From contig CAMBBY010000002.1 of assembly GCA_945863825.1 (NCBI GenBank), positions 1-18,800 on the forward strand: a stretch of DNA of 18,800 nucleotides. The letters are read 5' to 3'. The notes under the pieces were generated by a model. It was not told the DNA's origin, ran no database searches, and saw nothing but the letters and a program-made list of their open reading frames with translations. Every line of letters begins with the position of its first letter. The stretch's first letter is position 1. The position numbers were made by a program, and so were the translations under genes. Positions 12,808 to 18,754 of this stretch are shown here, piece by piece. This DNA comes from an uncultured Prevotella sp. (lineage in GTDB: Bacteria > Bacteroidota > Bacteroidia > Bacteroidales > Bacteroidaceae).

Positions 12808-13429
12808 TAACCGAGGTTTCTTCCGAAGTTACGTGGGTTTCTTCCGAAGAAACTACCTTTTCTTCTGCATTTATTCCGAAGTTATGCCCATGATCATGCG
12901 TTTCCTCAGAACATTCCTTCGCCATTTCTTCCGAAGAAACATCACAATTTGTGCTGTTTTCTCCGAATAAATGTCGTTTTTCGAGGGTTTCTTCCGAAGA
13001 AACTCGAGTTTCCTCCGAAGAAACGTCATCTGTCGAATCATCGTTATTCAGCAAGTCATACTGCTCAACAACGGAGATTCGCTTCCTTTGAACCTGCAAT
13101 GTGGCATACCGTTCTTGTATGCCCCTGGAGGTCAGAATATGATGACGGTCGTACATACTCTGGTCAAAGAGTCTTGTTTCCAGACAATACAGAATGACCT
13201 CCATGACGTAGTCTTCCTGCTCACAGAGGTCTGCGGCTATCTCAAAGATGGCATCCGGGTTGCAATCTATGTAATAGCCGTTCTTATATATCCTGCACAG
13301 GAGGTACACGAACACTCCAAGTGCCCGTGCGCCTCCCTTGCGGTTGATCAGTTTCCTTACTTTCAGGTTCTGGGCTATGCCGACATCCACCTCAAAGTAG
13401 TCAAGAGTCCGTTTCTTTGGTCGTGCCAT
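12719..13429 (-). CDS. DUF4373 (Lin1244/Lin1753-type) replication-initiator-like protein, N-terminal part
   Basis: A 236-aa frame. Residues 1-120 fit the N-terminal domain of DUF4373 proteins, winged-helix-like and common in phage and mobile-element replication genes: KKRTLDYFEVDVGIAQNLKV, KLINRKGGARALGVFVYLLC, GYYIDCNPDAIFEIAADLCE, RLFDQSMYDRHHILTSRGIQER. Residues 136-220 are three tandem repeats of 28-29 aa (VSSEETxVSSEETxxxxxLFGxN), an acidic linker encoded by the palindrome array at 12785-13024. The frame then meets an A9 tract and ends at 12719 (SAQKEK), while the family's C-terminal domain lies in the +1 frame (12298-12807). Starts 29 bp after the RHH gene, and the DnaC-like loader follows. 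Function by family and context: origin recognition. Confidence 0.82.
   Translation of the reverse strand: MARPKKRTLDYFEVDVGIAQNLKVRKLINRKGGARALGVFVYLLCRIYKNGYYIDCNPDAIFEIAADLCEQEDYVMEVILYCLETRLFDQSMYDRHHILTSRGIQERYATLQVQRKRISVVEQYDLLNNDDSTDDVSSEETRVSSEETLEKRHLFGENSTNCDVSSEEMAKECSEETHDHGHNFGINAEEKVVSSEETHVTSEETSVNGELFGRNMPETADLQKKRNKRKSAQKEK
12785..13024. repeat. Nine-copy palindromic iteron-like array inside the DUF4373 gene (candidate origin)
   Basis: Consensus on the plus strand GTTTCTTCCGAAGAAAC, a 17-bp palindrome with 8-bp arms. The CCGAA cores begin at 12792, 12823, 12844, 12876, 12907 (degenerate, CAGAA), 12931, 12963, 12994 and 13015. Spacings are 31, 21, 32, 31, 24, 32, 31 and 21 bp, nearly all two or three turns of B-DNA. 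Perfect or near-perfect palindromes lie at 12837-12853, 12924-12940, 12987-13003 and 13008-13024. The copies at 12792, 12876 and 12963 are read in a different frame from the others. Confidence 0.8.
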
Positions 13430-13458
13430 AGTGATGCCTTTCCTGATTACTTGTTCCC

Positions 13459-13845
13459 TTAGAACAGGCTATCTGCTCTGCTTTGCTGTGTTCCATCTAT
13501 GCGCCCATGTTTCGATTCATACGTTGCAATAGCTTTCAAGAAGGCAGCTCCCACCACTTCCTTGATCTGCAATCCCTCACGTTTGGCTATGATGCGTATC
13601 TTCTTGAGGGTATTCACCTCTACGATGGTGCAGAACCGGCTTTCCTTTTCCGCAGGTTCCGTCTTACCCGTCAATCTCGTATGCTTCGTATTATCAGCAT
13701 GGTCGGTATTATCCGTATGATCGCTATTCGCTGCATTACGCCTATTGTCGGTATTACTTGAATTATCCGTATGGGGTGGTAATACGGATAATGTCTCTGG
13801 ACTTTTGGTCATTCCAGAGAGTAGGTTGGCTATCTGATCTTGCAT
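13459..13845 (-). CDS. Ribbon-helix-helix ParB-like protein next to ParA (DUF3408-like)
   Basis: A 128-aa protein starting 5 bp after parA. The C-terminal part, residues 71-115 (FCTIVEVNTLKKIRIIAKREGLQIKEVVGAAFLKAIATYES), has the strand-helix-helix pattern of Arc/CopG-type DNA-binding proteins. Such small RHH proteins pair with ParA as centromere-binding partners and autorepressors in type Ib partition systems. The N-terminal half (25-56) is a low-complexity hexapeptide repeat, TDNxxN/H (TDNSSNTDNRRN, DHTDNTDHADN), encoded by 18-bp DNA repeats (see 13690-13792). CTnDOT-like elements place a DUF3408 gene here, and this may be a relative. Partition or operon regulation is the inferred role. Confidence 0.75.
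   Translation of the reverse strand: MQDQIANLLSGMTKSPETLSVLPPHTDNSSNTDNRRNAANSDHTDNTDHADNTKHTRLTGKTEPAEKESRFCTIVEVNTLKKIRIIAKREGLQIKEVVGAAFLKAIATYESKHGRIDGTQQSRADSLF
13690..13792. repeat. 18-bp direct repeats plus inverted copy in the RHH gene (candidate centromere/operator)
   Basis: Five direct copies of an 11-bp word at exactly 18-bp steps: ATTATCAGCAT (13690), ATTATCCGTAT (13708), ATTCGCTGCAT (13726), ATTGTCGGTAT (13744) and ATTATCCGTAT (13762). An exact inverted copy, ATACGGATAAT, follows at 13782-13792 after a 9-bp gap. The direct part also encodes a hexapeptide repeat, but the inverted copy encodes unrelated residues (LSVL), which suggests that DNA binding may matter. Confidence 0.6.
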
Positions 13846-13850
13846 AGCTA

Positions 13851-14627
13851 TTATGTATTAGATGTTTGAATCCTCGACAGGAACTCTTCTGCAAAAGCAG
13901 TATAGTCCTTAGCTCCATTGCTTCCTGGGGCGTAATCAACAATGTTACGACTTTCCAATGGTGCTTCAGCAATACGCACGTTATGGCGAATCTTAGTAGT
14001 ATAAACAAGGTCGCCCAAGGTTTCACGCAACTGACTCTCCAGATTCTTGGTGAGGTTGCTGTTCAACCATTTGGTGATGAGAATACCAGTAATATGGGCA
14101 TTGGGATTGAGCTTGCGCCTGACCATGTCCACATAGTTAGTGATAGTGGTCATGCCTTTCAGAGGCAAGGCTTCAGCTACCAGAGGGATGATTACATCCG
14201 TACAGGCGGTAATGGCATTGAGGGTCATCAGACCTAATGAGGGTGGACAGTCGAGCAAGACGAAGTCGTAGGTTTCCTTCACCCAACTTTTTTCCAACAG
14301 GTCATACAGCAAATGCTCCCTGGCTATTGCTGTGGAGAGTTCCACATCTACCATGGCAAGGTTGAGAGATGAAGGTACAAGATCGAGCCCTTCGCTGATG
14401 TTGACAAGCGGCAATCCATCCGTCTTGCCGGTCAAGGCTTCATAGATTGTTGGACGTTCTTCTTCACTTGCAGAAAGACAGGTGGTGAGGTTGGCTTGGG
14501 CATCAAGGTCAACGACCAATACCTTGAATCCTTTACGGGCAAGGATGCTTCCAAGACTGGCTACTGTCGAGCTCTTGGCGACTCCTCCCTTGAAATTTAC
14601 GGTCGCTATTATACGTGCTTTGTTCAT
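13851..14627 (-). CDS. parA: ParA-family partition ATPase
   Basis: A 258-aa soluble ATPase that separates or positions element DNA with a centromere-binding partner. The deviant Walker A motif KGGVAKSST is at residues 13-21 with the signature lysine, followed by VVDLDAQANLT (Walker A') at 38-48. Walker B-type FVLLDCPPSLG lies near 122-132. Length is normal for short ParA proteins without an N-terminal HTH, as in type Ib systems, where an RHH partner represses the operon. Its ATG overlaps the stop of the preceding gene by 4 bp (ATGA), indicating translational coupling, and the RHH gene follows after 5 bp. This is the TraA position of CTnDOT-like elements. No lesion visible. Confidence 0.95.
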   Translation of the reverse strand: MNKARIIATVNFKGGVAKSSTVASLGSILARKGFKVLVVDLDAQANLTTCLSASEEERPTIYEALTGKTDGLPLVNISEGLDLVPSSLNLAMVDVELSTAIAREHLLYDLLEKSWVKETYDFVLLDCPPSLGLMTLNAITACTDVIIPLVAEALPLKGMTTITNYVDMVRRKLNPNAHITGILITKWLNSNLTKNLESQLRETLGDLVYTTKIRHNVRIAEAPLESRNIVDYAPGSNGAKDYTAFAEEFLSRIQTSNT

Positions 14628-15262
14628 TTCTTTGTTGTATTTGAGGTGTTACTATTCTTGTTGGATGTTGTTGCTGCTGGTGGAGTAGGAGGAGCTTCTT
14701 GCTTCACTTTGTGCGAGTTATACCACTCCATAATCTGGGCTTCCGAAGCTCTTACAACAGCAGGATTCTTGACGTATGAAGCCAATGTCTTCACGCCATC
14801 CTTATTGTTTGGATAACGCAGGAACGGTATGCCATCGGCTCTGCTTAGGGCAATGTCATTCTCTTCGGCAATGCTTTCAGCATCCCTGCCATAGATTTCC
14901 AGCATGTTGGTATCGATGATCTGCAACATGACGATGCTCTCCTCCGAGTATTTCCTGGCATTGAAATGGGCAAAGGAGAGTTTGGCAACCATCAGGTTGT
15001 CCCGTGTCGGCATGTCGTCTATCTTGTATGTCTTCTCGCCAATGGCTTCCACATGAAAGACCACAGGATGCTCTTTCTTTAGGGTATCGAGACAGAGTAG
15101 ATGACCGATTCGTTGGTCAATAAGTTCGTCCGTCACAACTTCCTTTCTGTATTGTGCCTCCTGCGTGAGTCCTTCTTTTTCCTCTTTGGCAGTCAAAATG
15201 TAGCCGTTCTCTACACGTTCAAGTGTAAAGAACATCGGGAAGGTGCTTATCTGTTGCTTCAT
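14624..15262 (-). CDS. Conserved unknown protein upstream of ParA
   Basis: A 212-aa protein started at ATG 15262, which overlaps the stop of the previous gene as ATGA; a longer frame from 15292 adds ten residues inside that gene. The N-terminal part is beta-rich (FPMFFTLERVENGYILTAKE), followed by a mixed helical and strand region (DELIDQRIGHLLCLDTLKKE, MLQIIDTNMLEIYGRDAESI) and FLRYPNNKDGVKTLASYVKN. The last 45 residues are low complexity (Pro, Thr, Ser, Asn, Lys). There are no membrane helices or signal peptide. I do not recognise a family. Tight coupling to parA on both sides (4-bp overlaps) suggests a role in the element's maintenance or its control. Confidence 0.75.
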   Translation of the reverse strand: MKQQISTFPMFFTLERVENGYILTAKEEKEGLTQEAQYRKEVVTDELIDQRIGHLLCLDTLKKEHPVVFHVEAIGEKTYKIDDMPTRDNLMVAKLSFAHFNARKYSEESIVMLQIIDTNMLEIYGRDAESIAEENDIALSRADGIPFLRYPNNKDGVKTLASYVKNPAVVRASEAQIMEWYNSHKVKQEAPPTPPAATTSNKNSNTSNTTKK

Positions 15263-15531
15263 ATCACATTCCTTTCTGTTGTGTATTTCCACCTTTCTGA
15301 CTGGATGATTTCCTGTAGTTTCTCGGCTTCAAGTGGCGTGATAGGTCTTCGTTCCCTTCCGCTATACCACCGCAGAAACTTATGTTGCCAACTGGATGGC
15401 GATCCACCCATTTCGAGGGTACAGACAGCTACAAATCGCCCTTTCGCTCCATTAGGCAGATTCCAATAGAACTTGGCAATTTCCTGCTTATCCATCCGTG
15501 ATTTCTGTGAGTTAAGATCTTGATTGAGCAT
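15259..15531 (-). CDS. Small HTH-like protein, first gene of the parA operon
   Basis: About 90 aa from ATG 15531; an earlier ATG at 15558 overlaps the candidate -7 box at 15556-15563 and would not be transcribed from it, and a later ATG at 15495 (MDKQEIAKFYW) is also possible. The region GAKGRFVAVCTLEMGGSPSS to WYSGRERRPITPLEAEKLQE resembles the helix-turn-helix of small XRE or Cro-like regulators of Bacteroidales elements, with the arrangement of recognition helix, W-GRERRP turn and final helix. The gene begins the maintenance operon and ends in a 4-bp overlap with the next gene. It may be an autoregulator of the ParA operon. HTH call by pattern only. Confidence 0.6.
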   Translation of the reverse strand: MLNQDLNSQKSRMDKQEIAKFYWNLPNGAKGRFVAVCTLEMGGSPSSWQHKFLRWYSGRERRPITPLEAEKLQEIIQSERWKYTTERNVI

Positions 15532-15555
15532 GATAAAAAGAGTGTAAATTGGATG

Positions 15556-15563
15556 CAAAGTTA
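15556..15563 (-). promoter_or_regulatory. Candidate promoter of the maintenance (parA) operon
   Basis: The minus strand reads TAACTTTG, an exact match to the TAnnTTTG -7 box. A TTTG lies at 15587-15590, 23 bp upstream, slightly further than the usual 19-21 bp. The start codon at 15531 would lie about 17 bases after the predicted transcription start. Confidence 0.5.
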
Positions 15564-15627
15564 AGCTCTACGATTCATATAGAGGACAAAGAGTACGCAA
15601 TATTTGCATCTTCTTTTGAATAATTTA

Positions 15628-15645
15628 ACTTTATGAATATAAAGT
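15628..15645. promoter_or_regulatory. Inverted repeat between HTH gene and parA operon (candidate operator)
   Basis: ACTTTAT-GAAT-ATAAAGT has perfect 7-bp arms around a 4-base centre. It is 65 bp upstream of the -7 box of the parA operon, in the A+T-rich gap after the excisionase-like gene. It may bind a regulator; there is no T-run to suggest a terminator. Confidence 0.4.
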
Positions 15646-15686
15646 ATTTACGTCTGTCTAAACTCTTATATTCACATCAAATCGCA

Positions 15687-16028
15687 TTATTTCCGCTGAC
15701 GCATGTTTCGTTCAGCTTTGGTAATGTATGTTCGTCCTGGAGTTTTTACTTCTCCAAGACTCTTTAGACCGTCAATGTACTCTTTTTCGAATCGTACTAA
15801 TCTTCCCACTTTCGCGGACTTGATTCTTCCTTCCTTGGCATAACGCCAAATGGTCTGATGGCAAACTCCCCATTTTCTTGCAACCTCCCTGATGGTGTAG
15901 TATTTCTTTTCATCTTCAGGAATGATGGCTGCTGCTGGTAAGCATTCATTAACTGCATCCAACACTGCTTCATGAATCATTTCTTTAAGGTCTTCAGTAT
16001 CGACCAACACTAAATTGTTCTGTTCCAT
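15687..16028 (-). CDS. Excisionase-like helix-turn-helix DNA-binding protein (MerR/HTH_17 type)
   Basis: A 113-aa protein. Residues about 43-86 (YYTIREVARKWGVCHQTIWR, YAKEGRIKSAKVGRLVRFEK) are a winged-helix HTH_17 domain like phage and ICE excisionases (Xis) and Bacteroides transposon regulators. The N-terminal 40 residues form a helical oligomerisation segment (EMIHEAVLDAVNECL). A basic tail (TYITKAERNMRQRK) follows. In CTnDOT, Xis proteins also activate the tra operon, so this gene could control excision, transfer, or both. It stands alone in a short transcript, with a -7 box at 16135-16142. The product is a DNA-binding protein with high confidence; its target is unknown. Confidence 0.85.
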   Translation of the reverse strand: MEQNNLVLVDTEDLKEMIHEAVLDAVNECLPAAAIIPEDEKKYYTIREVARKWGVCHQTIWRYAKEGRIKSAKVGRLVRFEKEYIDGLKSLGEVKTPGRTYITKAERNMRQRK

Positions 16029-16134
16029 ATTCGTTGTATTTGGTTTGATGTTATATGTCTTTGCTCATCTCAAAGCCACAGTGTGTGTCAGTTTTGCTGG
16101 CACATGTTAGACTTTCGGTAGCAAAATCGCGATG

Positions 16135-16142
16135 CAAAGATA
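16135..16142 (-). promoter_or_regulatory. Candidate promoter of the excisionase-like gene
   Basis: The minus strand reads TATCTTTG, a match to TAnnTTTG. It lies about 107 bp upstream of the start at 16028, so a long leader would be present. No good -33 TTTG is found at normal spacing. A 12-bp palindrome lies 24 bp upstream of the box (16167-16178). Confidence 0.4.
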
Positions 16143-16166
16143 AACACAAATCACCAAACCCGAGCA

Positions 16167-16178
16167 CATTTGCAAATG
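16167..16178. promoter_or_regulatory. 12-bp perfect palindrome upstream of the excisionase-like gene
   Basis: CATTTGCAAATG is its own reverse complement. It is placed in the -35 to -50 region of the candidate promoter and so could be an operator for the HTH protein or a host regulator. The rest of the gap 16030-16267 shows no gene. Confidence 0.4.
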
Positions 16179-16267
16179 GGAGTTATATCGCATCACCATT
16201 TATCACGAACACAATGACCTTCAACACTTTAGCACCTCGTTCAAACCCAAGGAAACCCGTGGAAACG

Positions 16268-16312
16268 AAAAACTCCCAAGGTTCACGAGGCAATCTCGCG
16301 ATCCTTGGGAGT
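16268..16312 (-). terminator. Second terminator after the accessory operon
   Basis: The minus strand folds ACTCCCAAGG/CCTTGGGAGT (10 bp, perfect) with an inner CGAG/CTCG stem, then five T (plus-strand A run 16268-16272). It follows another terminator at 16323-16349 and insulates the excisionase-like gene. Confidence 0.8.
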
Positions 16313-16322
16313 AGTCAGATAC

Positions 16323-16349
16323 AAAAAAATCCGACTCGAAAGCCGGATT
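16323..16349 (-). terminator. First terminator after the accessory operon
   Basis: On the minus strand AATCCG/CGGATT with a 10-base loop is followed by seven T (16329-16323). It lies 40 bp after the stop of the 326-aa gene. Confidence 0.8.
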
Positions 16350-16388
16350 CTTCTGTTGTAGTTGCAATAAAAGTTGTAGTCGCTGTGA

Positions 16389-17369
16389 CTATGTGTTGTT
16401 GTAGTCAACTAATGACAATACCTTTTGCAGTTTGGTTGCAAACTGCTTATCCTTGGTGTATTTGCAAAGTTGCTCGTAACTGAGCCCCATACTCCTGGCT
16501 GCACAGTTGCGGTAAGCTTTGCAATCTTTGATGTATGCCTTGGAGAAGTGGGCGATCACGAAATGCAATTTGTCATTGCGTCCGCTCTCCTCGAAACCAG
16601 TATAGCATCCATGCCACAAGGCATTTTCAAACTGACTCAGCGAGATCTTGCTCATATCAATGACACCCATGTCATTCTTCGGACCCGTTGCAGTTCGGTA
16701 CTCCCCAAGCAGCAGGTATAGCTCCTTCACCTTCTCTGGCTCCAAAACACCCAGTACTTCAAACTTCCCATGGTTGGCAAAGTCTATGAACACATCAGCA
16801 TTCGACTTGTCATCACATGCCTTCACAGCATCTCCCAGTTGCGACCAGCCAGCATACTCACCATGAGCAGAACCGCTCTGAGCACGTTCACGGGCAACTT
16901 TCTCCAATAGATCTGTCATCTGAATATCCTCAATACCATTGAAGCAGAAGAAATCCTTATGCAGCATCTCCGTCTTCAGGAAATGCACCAACTTCAACAA
17001 TTCACCAGCCTTCTCAGCAATATGCGCCAACGCTTGATGTTCCTCCTCATAACGAGAAGCCAGCATCGTCAGCTGCCATACCACCAAATCAAGTTCACAG
17101 AACTTCAAAGCCAGTTCCATATCATTAGTATTGAAGATCTGTGCCTTCGCATCCTTGAAGAACTCCACATCAACAGCTACTACCATTCTCTCCAAGAACG
17201 GCATCCTTTCATCCATAGCCACAGGCAGATTTCCCCTCAACTCAAAGAAATAGTTAATAGGAATATCCATAAAGGAACACATCAAGGCATCCCTTAGATA
17301 CCTCAACTGCATACCAAGCCCAGTAAGCTCGTAATTTATGTTTTCGCGAGTAAGTTCCTTTTTATCCAT
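16389..17369 (-). CDS. Unknown 326-aa cytoplasmic protein
   Basis: A helical protein with no signal peptide or membrane helix. Stretches such as YELTGLGMQLRYLRDALMCS, ELDLVVWQLTMLASRYEEEH, AHIAEKAGELLKLVHFLKTE and FENALWHGCYTGFEESGRND are visible. The final 40 residues (CAARSMGLSYEQLCKYTKDK) look like a small helical DNA-binding or capping domain, but this is weak. The start overlaps the stop of the GNAT gene by 8 bp (ATGGATAA), so translation is coupled. It is the last gene of the accessory operon. I do not recognise a family. It could be cargo of the mobile element or host sequence beside it; the contig does not show the boundary. Confidence 0.7.
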   Translation of the reverse strand: MDKKELTRENINYELTGLGMQLRYLRDALMCSFMDIPINYFFELRGNLPVAMDERMPFLERMVVAVDVEFFKDAKAQIFNTNDMELALKFCELDLVVWQLTMLASRYEEEHQALAHIAEKAGELLKLVHFLKTEMLHKDFFCFNGIEDIQMTDLLEKVARERAQSGSAHGEYAGWSQLGDAVKACDDKSNADVFIDFANHGKFEVLGVLEPEKVKELYLLLGEYRTATGPKNDMGVIDMSKISLSQFENALWHGCYTGFEESGRNDKLHFVIAHFSKAYIKDCKAYRNCAARSMGLSYEQLCKYTKDKQFATKLQKVLSLVDYNNT

Positions 17370-17958
17370 TGATTTCCTTTAGTGCTATACGCACATCATT
17401 AAGGTCAGCGTCAAGCAATCTGCTGATGCGTTCTGCAGTCAGCCCGTCTTGATTCTCTTCTGCAAGTTCCTTACCAATGAGGTAAGTGACGCTTTGCTTC
17501 AGCTTCTCGTGATTGTCTTGAACTGTTGTACCATCAACAATGGACATCTGATAACAATTGGTTTCCTTCTTCTGGAATCCGAGAGATTGGTAGAGTTTGT
17601 TGGCGGCAACACGCTTGGGATTGGAGGTCAAGTGTAACTCTATGGGAGCATATTCCTTTGCCTGCTCCAGTACATACTCCATCAACTGCTTGCCGAGGTG
17701 TTGACCACGATATGCAGACGATACCACCACATCTTCAATGGATGCCTTTGTTCCTGTTGGAGAATGGAATACACATAGAGTAGCACAACCTATTATTCGC
17801 TCGCCATCAAGAATGACATACAGATGGCAGTTGCTATCCTTCAGCACCAACATCAAGTCAGTTTGGGTAAAATTCACCCTATCAGACAACTCTGACATCA
17901 GTTGCTTCAATTCCTCAAACTTAGCCTGAGTATAATTTTGTAACTCGTTAATTTCCAT
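17362..17958 (-). CDS. GNAT-family N-acetyltransferase with HTH-like C-terminal extension
   Basis: 198 aa from ATG 17958, chosen because AAGGA sits 7 bases upstream and the N-terminus (MEINELQNYTQAKFEELKQL) looks regular; a frame from 18033 adds 25 unlikely residues. GNAT enzymes transfer acetyl from acetyl-CoA to an amine. Motif A is VVVSSAYRGQHLGKQLMEYV at 77-96 (R-G-x-x-L-G), after a central IIGCATLCVF strand. Motif B includes NKLYQSLGFQKK (120-131). Beyond the domain, residues 145-198 contain a helical region with GLTAERISRLLDADLNDVRI that resembles a winged-helix or HTH. The substrate cannot be inferred. The next gene overlaps by 8 bp. Confidence 0.85.
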   Translation of the reverse strand: MEINELQNYTQAKFEELKQLMSELSDRVNFTQTDLMLVLKDSNCHLYVILDGERIIGCATLCVFHSPTGTKASIEDVVVSSAYRGQHLGKQLMEYVLEQAKEYAPIELHLTSNPKRVAANKLYQSLGFQKKETNCYQMSIVDGTTVQDNHEKLKQSVTYLIGKELAEENQDGLTAERISRLLDADLNDVRIALKEING

Positions 17959-18044
17959 ATTATCCTTGATTATTATACCGTGTTTTATCTGTTCTCTGAG
18001 GCCAGAATATGTATGATATAAATTGCCATACAACTTTAACGTAC

Positions 18045-18287
18045 TTATTCGTCTGTCAATGAAAGTAATACTTCCTCAGGAATTGACGTTCCGAGGAACA
18101 AATTGAGTTTTTCGAAAGGATTTACTCCCTTTTCATGGGCTTCAAGCATTGCCTGCTGTGCTTTGAATGCAAGAATCATAGGAGAGTCGCTACAACCTGT
18201 GCATTGGTTGGCTGCATATTGCGCCATTTTCAAATAGATAGAAGCTACAGCATCCTTATCCTTAGAAAGAAGTTCTCTTTGTAACAT
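18045..18287 (-). CDS. Small unknown 80-aa protein
   Basis: An 80-aa helical protein (MLQRELLSKDKDAVASIYLK, YAANQCTGCSDSPMILAFKA, LFLGTSIPEEVLLSLTDE). It has a CTGC motif near residues 33-36 but no other metal-binding residues nearby. It begins 14 bp after the stop of the acyltransferase gene and lies 86 bp upstream of the GNAT gene, so it looks like part of the same operon. There is no signal peptide. The family is not recognised; a small accessory subunit is one possibility. Confidence 0.6.
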   Translation of the reverse strand: MLQRELLSKDKDAVASIYLKMAQYAANQCTGCSDSPMILAFKAQQAMLEAHEKGVNPFEKLNLFLGTSIPEEVLLSLTDE

Positions 18288-18301
18288 GTTCCCCTTCTTT
18301 C

Positions 18302-18754
18302 TTATTCATTATTCTTGATGATTCTACACGGATTACCATACGCCACCACATTGTCGGGCAAGTCCTTCACCACAACGCTACCAGCACCGATAAAGCAGTT
18401 CTTGCCGATGTTCAGGTACTGGATGACGCACGAGCCGACACCTATCCATGAGCCTTCGCCAACATTTACGCCACCACTCACATGCACACCGGGAGCAATG
18501 TGTACAAAGTCTCCAATCACACAGTCATGGTCAACCGTTGCTCCCGTGTTGATGATGCAGTGTTTTCCTATCACCGCTCCACTATTGATGACAGCTCCGG
18601 CCATAACTACCGAACCTTCACCAATAATAGAATGAGGTGATACGGTCGCTTTCGGATGAATCGCCTTCACCCATTCTTTCACCTCCAATCGGCCGACAAT
18701 CTCTTTACGTATCTTGCCATTGCCGATACTTACTATAGCACTATCGTAATGACC
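18302..18754 (-). CDS. NeuD/PglD-type sugar O-acyltransferase, 5' end missing
   Basis: The C-terminal part of a left-handed parallel beta-helix acyltransferase. NeuD/PglD proteins acetylate nucleotide sugars or sialic-acid type sugars for surface glycans. Hexapeptide repeats run throughout (IGEGSVVMAGAVI, GAVIGKHCIINTGA, IGDFVHIAPGVHVSG, GEGSWIGVGSCVI, IGKNCFIGAGSVV), and DHD in GATVDHDCVIG carries the likely catalytic His. It ends NVVAYGNPCRIIKNNE, as is typical. About 50-60 N-terminal residues, including most of the sugar-binding Rossmann-like part, are lost at the contig end. Any frame continuing to 18769 (MYKRQ) is translated adapter, not protein. Confidence 0.88.
   Translation of the reverse strand, partial: GHYDSAIVSIGNGKIRKEIVGRLEVKEWVKAIHPKATVSPHSIIGEGSVVMAGAVINSGAVIGKHCIINTGATVDHDCVIGDFVHIAPGVHVSGGVNVGEGSWIGVGSCVIQYLNIGKNCFIGAGSVVVKDLPDNVVAYGNPCRIIKNNE

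Noticed and set aside
12485..12893. Plus-strand open frames over the DUF4373 gene rich in Phe and Ser
   Set aside because: They are antisense translations of the A-rich linker and palindrome array; the minus strand carries recognised domains.
12785..13024. Palindrome array as a CRISPR array
   Set aside because: Unit spacing is 21-32 bp with no constant repeat-spacer size, copies are degenerate, and the region is inside a coding gene with no cas genes nearby.
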